Below, piece after piece: positions 62,252 through 64,000 of a DNA stretch of 64,000 bases; the first letter of the stretch is position 1; each line of letters begins with the position of its first letter. Both the position numbers and the translations under genes were made by a program. The notes under the pieces are model-generated. The model was not told where the DNA came from, searched no databases, and saw nothing but the letters and a program-made list of their open reading frames with translations. Source of the stretch: Quercus robur (taxonomy: Eukaryota > Streptophyta > Magnoliopsida > Fagales > Fagaceae); contig NC_065536.1 in NCBI RefSeq assembly GCF_932294415.1, positions 8,182,474 to 8,246,473 of the forward strand, in the 5' to 3' direction.

Positions 62252-62715
62252 TGTAGGGAATTAACCCGAATTCCCAACCTGTGAGAAACAAAAAAAAAAA
62301 AAAAAAATAGAGAAAACACACACCAAAGAAAACCATCACACGCATAAGACAATATTTACGTGGTTCGGCAATTTGCCTACGTCCACGAAGGTGCAGGGAT
62401 TTCACTATTATCAGGGAAAAGTACAAAGTGCAGCTACAATTTTTCTTTCACTCAAGAAACACGACAACAACAAACCCTAATCACACAATTGCATTTTATA
62501 CACAAAACGGGCCAAAATTTTTTTTCCCGGGGGCAATGGCCCCGAACCCCCAAAAGGCTTGTCCATGAGCACTTCTGCTTGGGCCTACCGACCCAAGCTT
62601 TTGCTCCATGGACTAAGCCTCAAAAAATCTCCCATGAAAAACCACGCAACATTATTTGAATCGGGTCTGGTCATCAAACCGGTTCAAACAAAATTAAGCT
62701 CCACAAAGCCCAACA
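62252..62715 (-). repeat. Copia 5' LTR
   Basis: On the minus strand it starts TGTTGGGCTTTGTGG and ends TTCCCTACA. Its size and dinucleotide ends fit copia LTRs, and it is followed directly by the primer-binding site. Confidence 0.92.
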
Positions 62716-63049
62716 AGGTATTATTGCTTTCAAGAAGATAGCCAAGGAGGAGAGAGCAAAGGGTTGCCGCCTTCAAGAAAATAGCCAAAGAGGAGAGAGC
62801 AAAGTATTGTCGCCTTTGAGAAAGATAATTTGTGTGTGTGAGAGTAAAGAAAAATAAGAGAGATTTTTTTTCTTTAGCCGTGAGACATACACAAGAATTA
62901 TTGTAATTGATTTGATAATAGTGAATTATTGCTGATAATATTATTGTTATTTTTGATTATTAATAATCCAAAATAATCCAAAATTCTTGTGTGTGATTGT
63001 TATTTTGGATTATTAATATTGCTGATAATATTATTTGGGACCTAATACA

Positions 63050-63435
63050 TATATAGTTTGAAGGACAAAGATTTATTGGAGTGAATTCACAAATATTTAA
63101 TTTTTTATGGTTTTTGTGTCAATTGTTGTCAAAGCAACTAAATATAAGTAAGAATGTTATATTCTAAATTTATTATTATCATTCCAATTAAAAATTATTT
63201 CTTATATAGAGTTTTATAAAAATAATCATATAAATTCATTTGATATAAATAATTAATGCACAACTATAGATAATTAATATATGTATTTACTCTATTGGCT
63301 AATTTAATGAACTAATACATTGATATAAATGCAAACTTTGTTGATTTATAACCCCTAAATAAAGAAAACTTCAAAGAATGCGCAACATGACACAATCTCA
63401 TACTCTTTAATATGAGGTCTTTGCTTTTATATATA
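63050..63435. other. AT-rich intergenic stretch, no gene seen
   Basis: AT-rich DNA between the outer solo LTR and the LTR at the window end. No coding region or clear repeat was recognised. Confidence 0.5.
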
Positions 63436-64000
63436 TGTGGGGCTAGTGAATTCGCGGCCCAGTCCCACTCTACTTGGGGGCCCAAGGCTTAGGGCCCAAG
63501 CCGAGGAGAGCCATTGCCGAGGACGACCCATTGCTCGGCACCTCACGAAATGCCTGAAGAAAAGGGGAAACTAAGTTCAGGGGCAGGGTAAGGGAAAAAG
63601 CTACCAACATCATAATACCAAGCCCTGTATCTGACAAGTCCATACTTTAAACCATACCCTTTAACTTTCTCAACGACCCCAAACCATACTGGGTATGGGT
63701 TGACAGGACAGGTCCGCACCCCAGAAAAGGAAACTTACACGTGGACTCTAAAGAGGAAAACAAACATGAGAATAAAAGGGAGGGGGACAGCGTCCGAGGG
63801 GGGGATCCTGGAACCCTCACGAATGGAGGGCCTAGCTAGTCAAGCCAGACCCGCCCGTACAAGAATTTCCATAGACGCCACGATCAAACCGTTCACCTGT
63901 GCCCAAGGTCATGCCTTTCAAGCCCACTCTCTACAAATCATATTGTTGGGGCCCTTTGCATGTGAGCCCAACGTCAATCTTGGGCCTTTAAACAAATCGT
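63436..64000 (+). mobile_element. LTR of family 1, cut by the window edge
   Basis: It starts TGTGGGGCT and shares with 7133-7809 the GGGCCCAAG..CCGAGGA start, the CCGAGGAC..CTCGGCA middle, TACACGTGGAC, the TCTACAAAT..ATATTGTT junction and a closing GGGCC/CCCAA stretch. About 15 bases of the expected 3' end lie beyond the window, so whether it is a solo LTR or the 5' LTR of an element is unknown. Confidence 0.75.

Larger units (their letters stand above)
57870..62715 (-). mobile_element. Complete but inactive Ty1/copia LTR retrotransposon
   Basis: The element is 4,846 bp on the minus strand, with LTRs of 434 and 464 bp and a perfect 5-bp target duplication AGGTA (57865-57869 and 62716-62720). 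A primer-binding site for initiator tRNA-Met follows the 5' LTR (62237-62249) and a polypurine tract AAGTGGGAGATT precedes the 3' LTR (58304-58315). The domain order gag, protease, integrase, reverse transcriptase, RNase H is that of copia. Many in-frame stops and clear LTR divergence indicate an old insertion. Confidence 0.95.
57526..63049 (+). mobile_element. Solo LTR (family 3) split by a nested copia element
   Basis: Removing the copia insertion at 57870-62715 and one AGGTA copy leaves a 673-bp LTR-like unit from TGTTGGGAAATTG (57526) to CCTAATACA (63049). A TATA box CTTATAAATAG lies at about 57751. Flanking 5-mers are CATAT (57521-57525) and TATAT (63050-63054), one mismatch. Both halves contain short tandem duplications: TTGTTAAAGAGGTAAT on the left, and a 45-bp unit around ATAGCCAA.GAGGAGAGAGC at about 62721-62815 on the right. 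No PBS or coding region adjoins the outer ends. Confidence 0.6.

Overview
The window is nuclear DNA of a flowering plant. Genes are split by AT-rich spliceosomal introns, encode plant families, and lie between plant retrotransposons (L1-type LINEs with an RNase H domain, Ty1/copia, solo LTRs) and many small inverted-repeat elements. The repeats look like those of woody eudicots, perhaps Fagaceae, but that is an impression from family resemblance and not something the sequence proves.

Left part (1-13,600): a cinnamoyl-CoA-reductase-like gene on the minus strand runs off the left edge. Next to it is a decayed tandem copy holding only exon 2, itself hit by a SINE and a MITE. Then come a Tourist-like MITE, a solo LTR with perfect 5-bp target duplication, an intact five-exon GDSL esterase/lipase gene (minus), and two palindromic long-TIR elements, one with two MITEs inside it.

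Middle-left (13,600-23,170): LINE A, about 6.35 kb and almost complete (minus), sits inside an older plus-strand LINE ORF1. The two halves of the old ORF still join in frame across a 14-bp target duplication. LINE A has no frameshift but seven nonsense codons, each explicable by a C-to-T or G-to-A change.

Middle (23,170-36,130): two housekeeping genes on the minus strand, 60S ribosomal protein L22 (5'UTR intron, telo-box promoter) and a HIG1/hypoxia-responsive-type mitochondrial protein, followed by a second solo LTR and several MITE and hAT relics.

36,130-42,140: LINE B, an apparently recent insertion with the 5' inversion expected from twin priming, has a 14-bp target duplication and unbroken reading frames. 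It lies inside a DNA element with terminal inverted repeats of nearly 190 bp.

Right part: two splicing genes on the plus strand, SF3A2 (two successive GC-AG introns) and an SR30-type SR protein (13 coding exons, with a long intron 10 containing a possible alternative 3' splice site that would truncate the RS domain). From 57,526 a complete but dead Ty1/copia element (minus) is nested in an older solo LTR. The window ends in an LTR related to the one at 7.1 kb.

The genes do not form a pathway. SF3A2 (U2 snRNP) and the SR protein both act in pre-mRNA splicing, but their closeness is probably chance. I found no tRNA or rRNA genes, CRISPR or organellar insertions. Exon boundaries were placed by hand from splice sites, reading phase and family knowledge, without transcript data.
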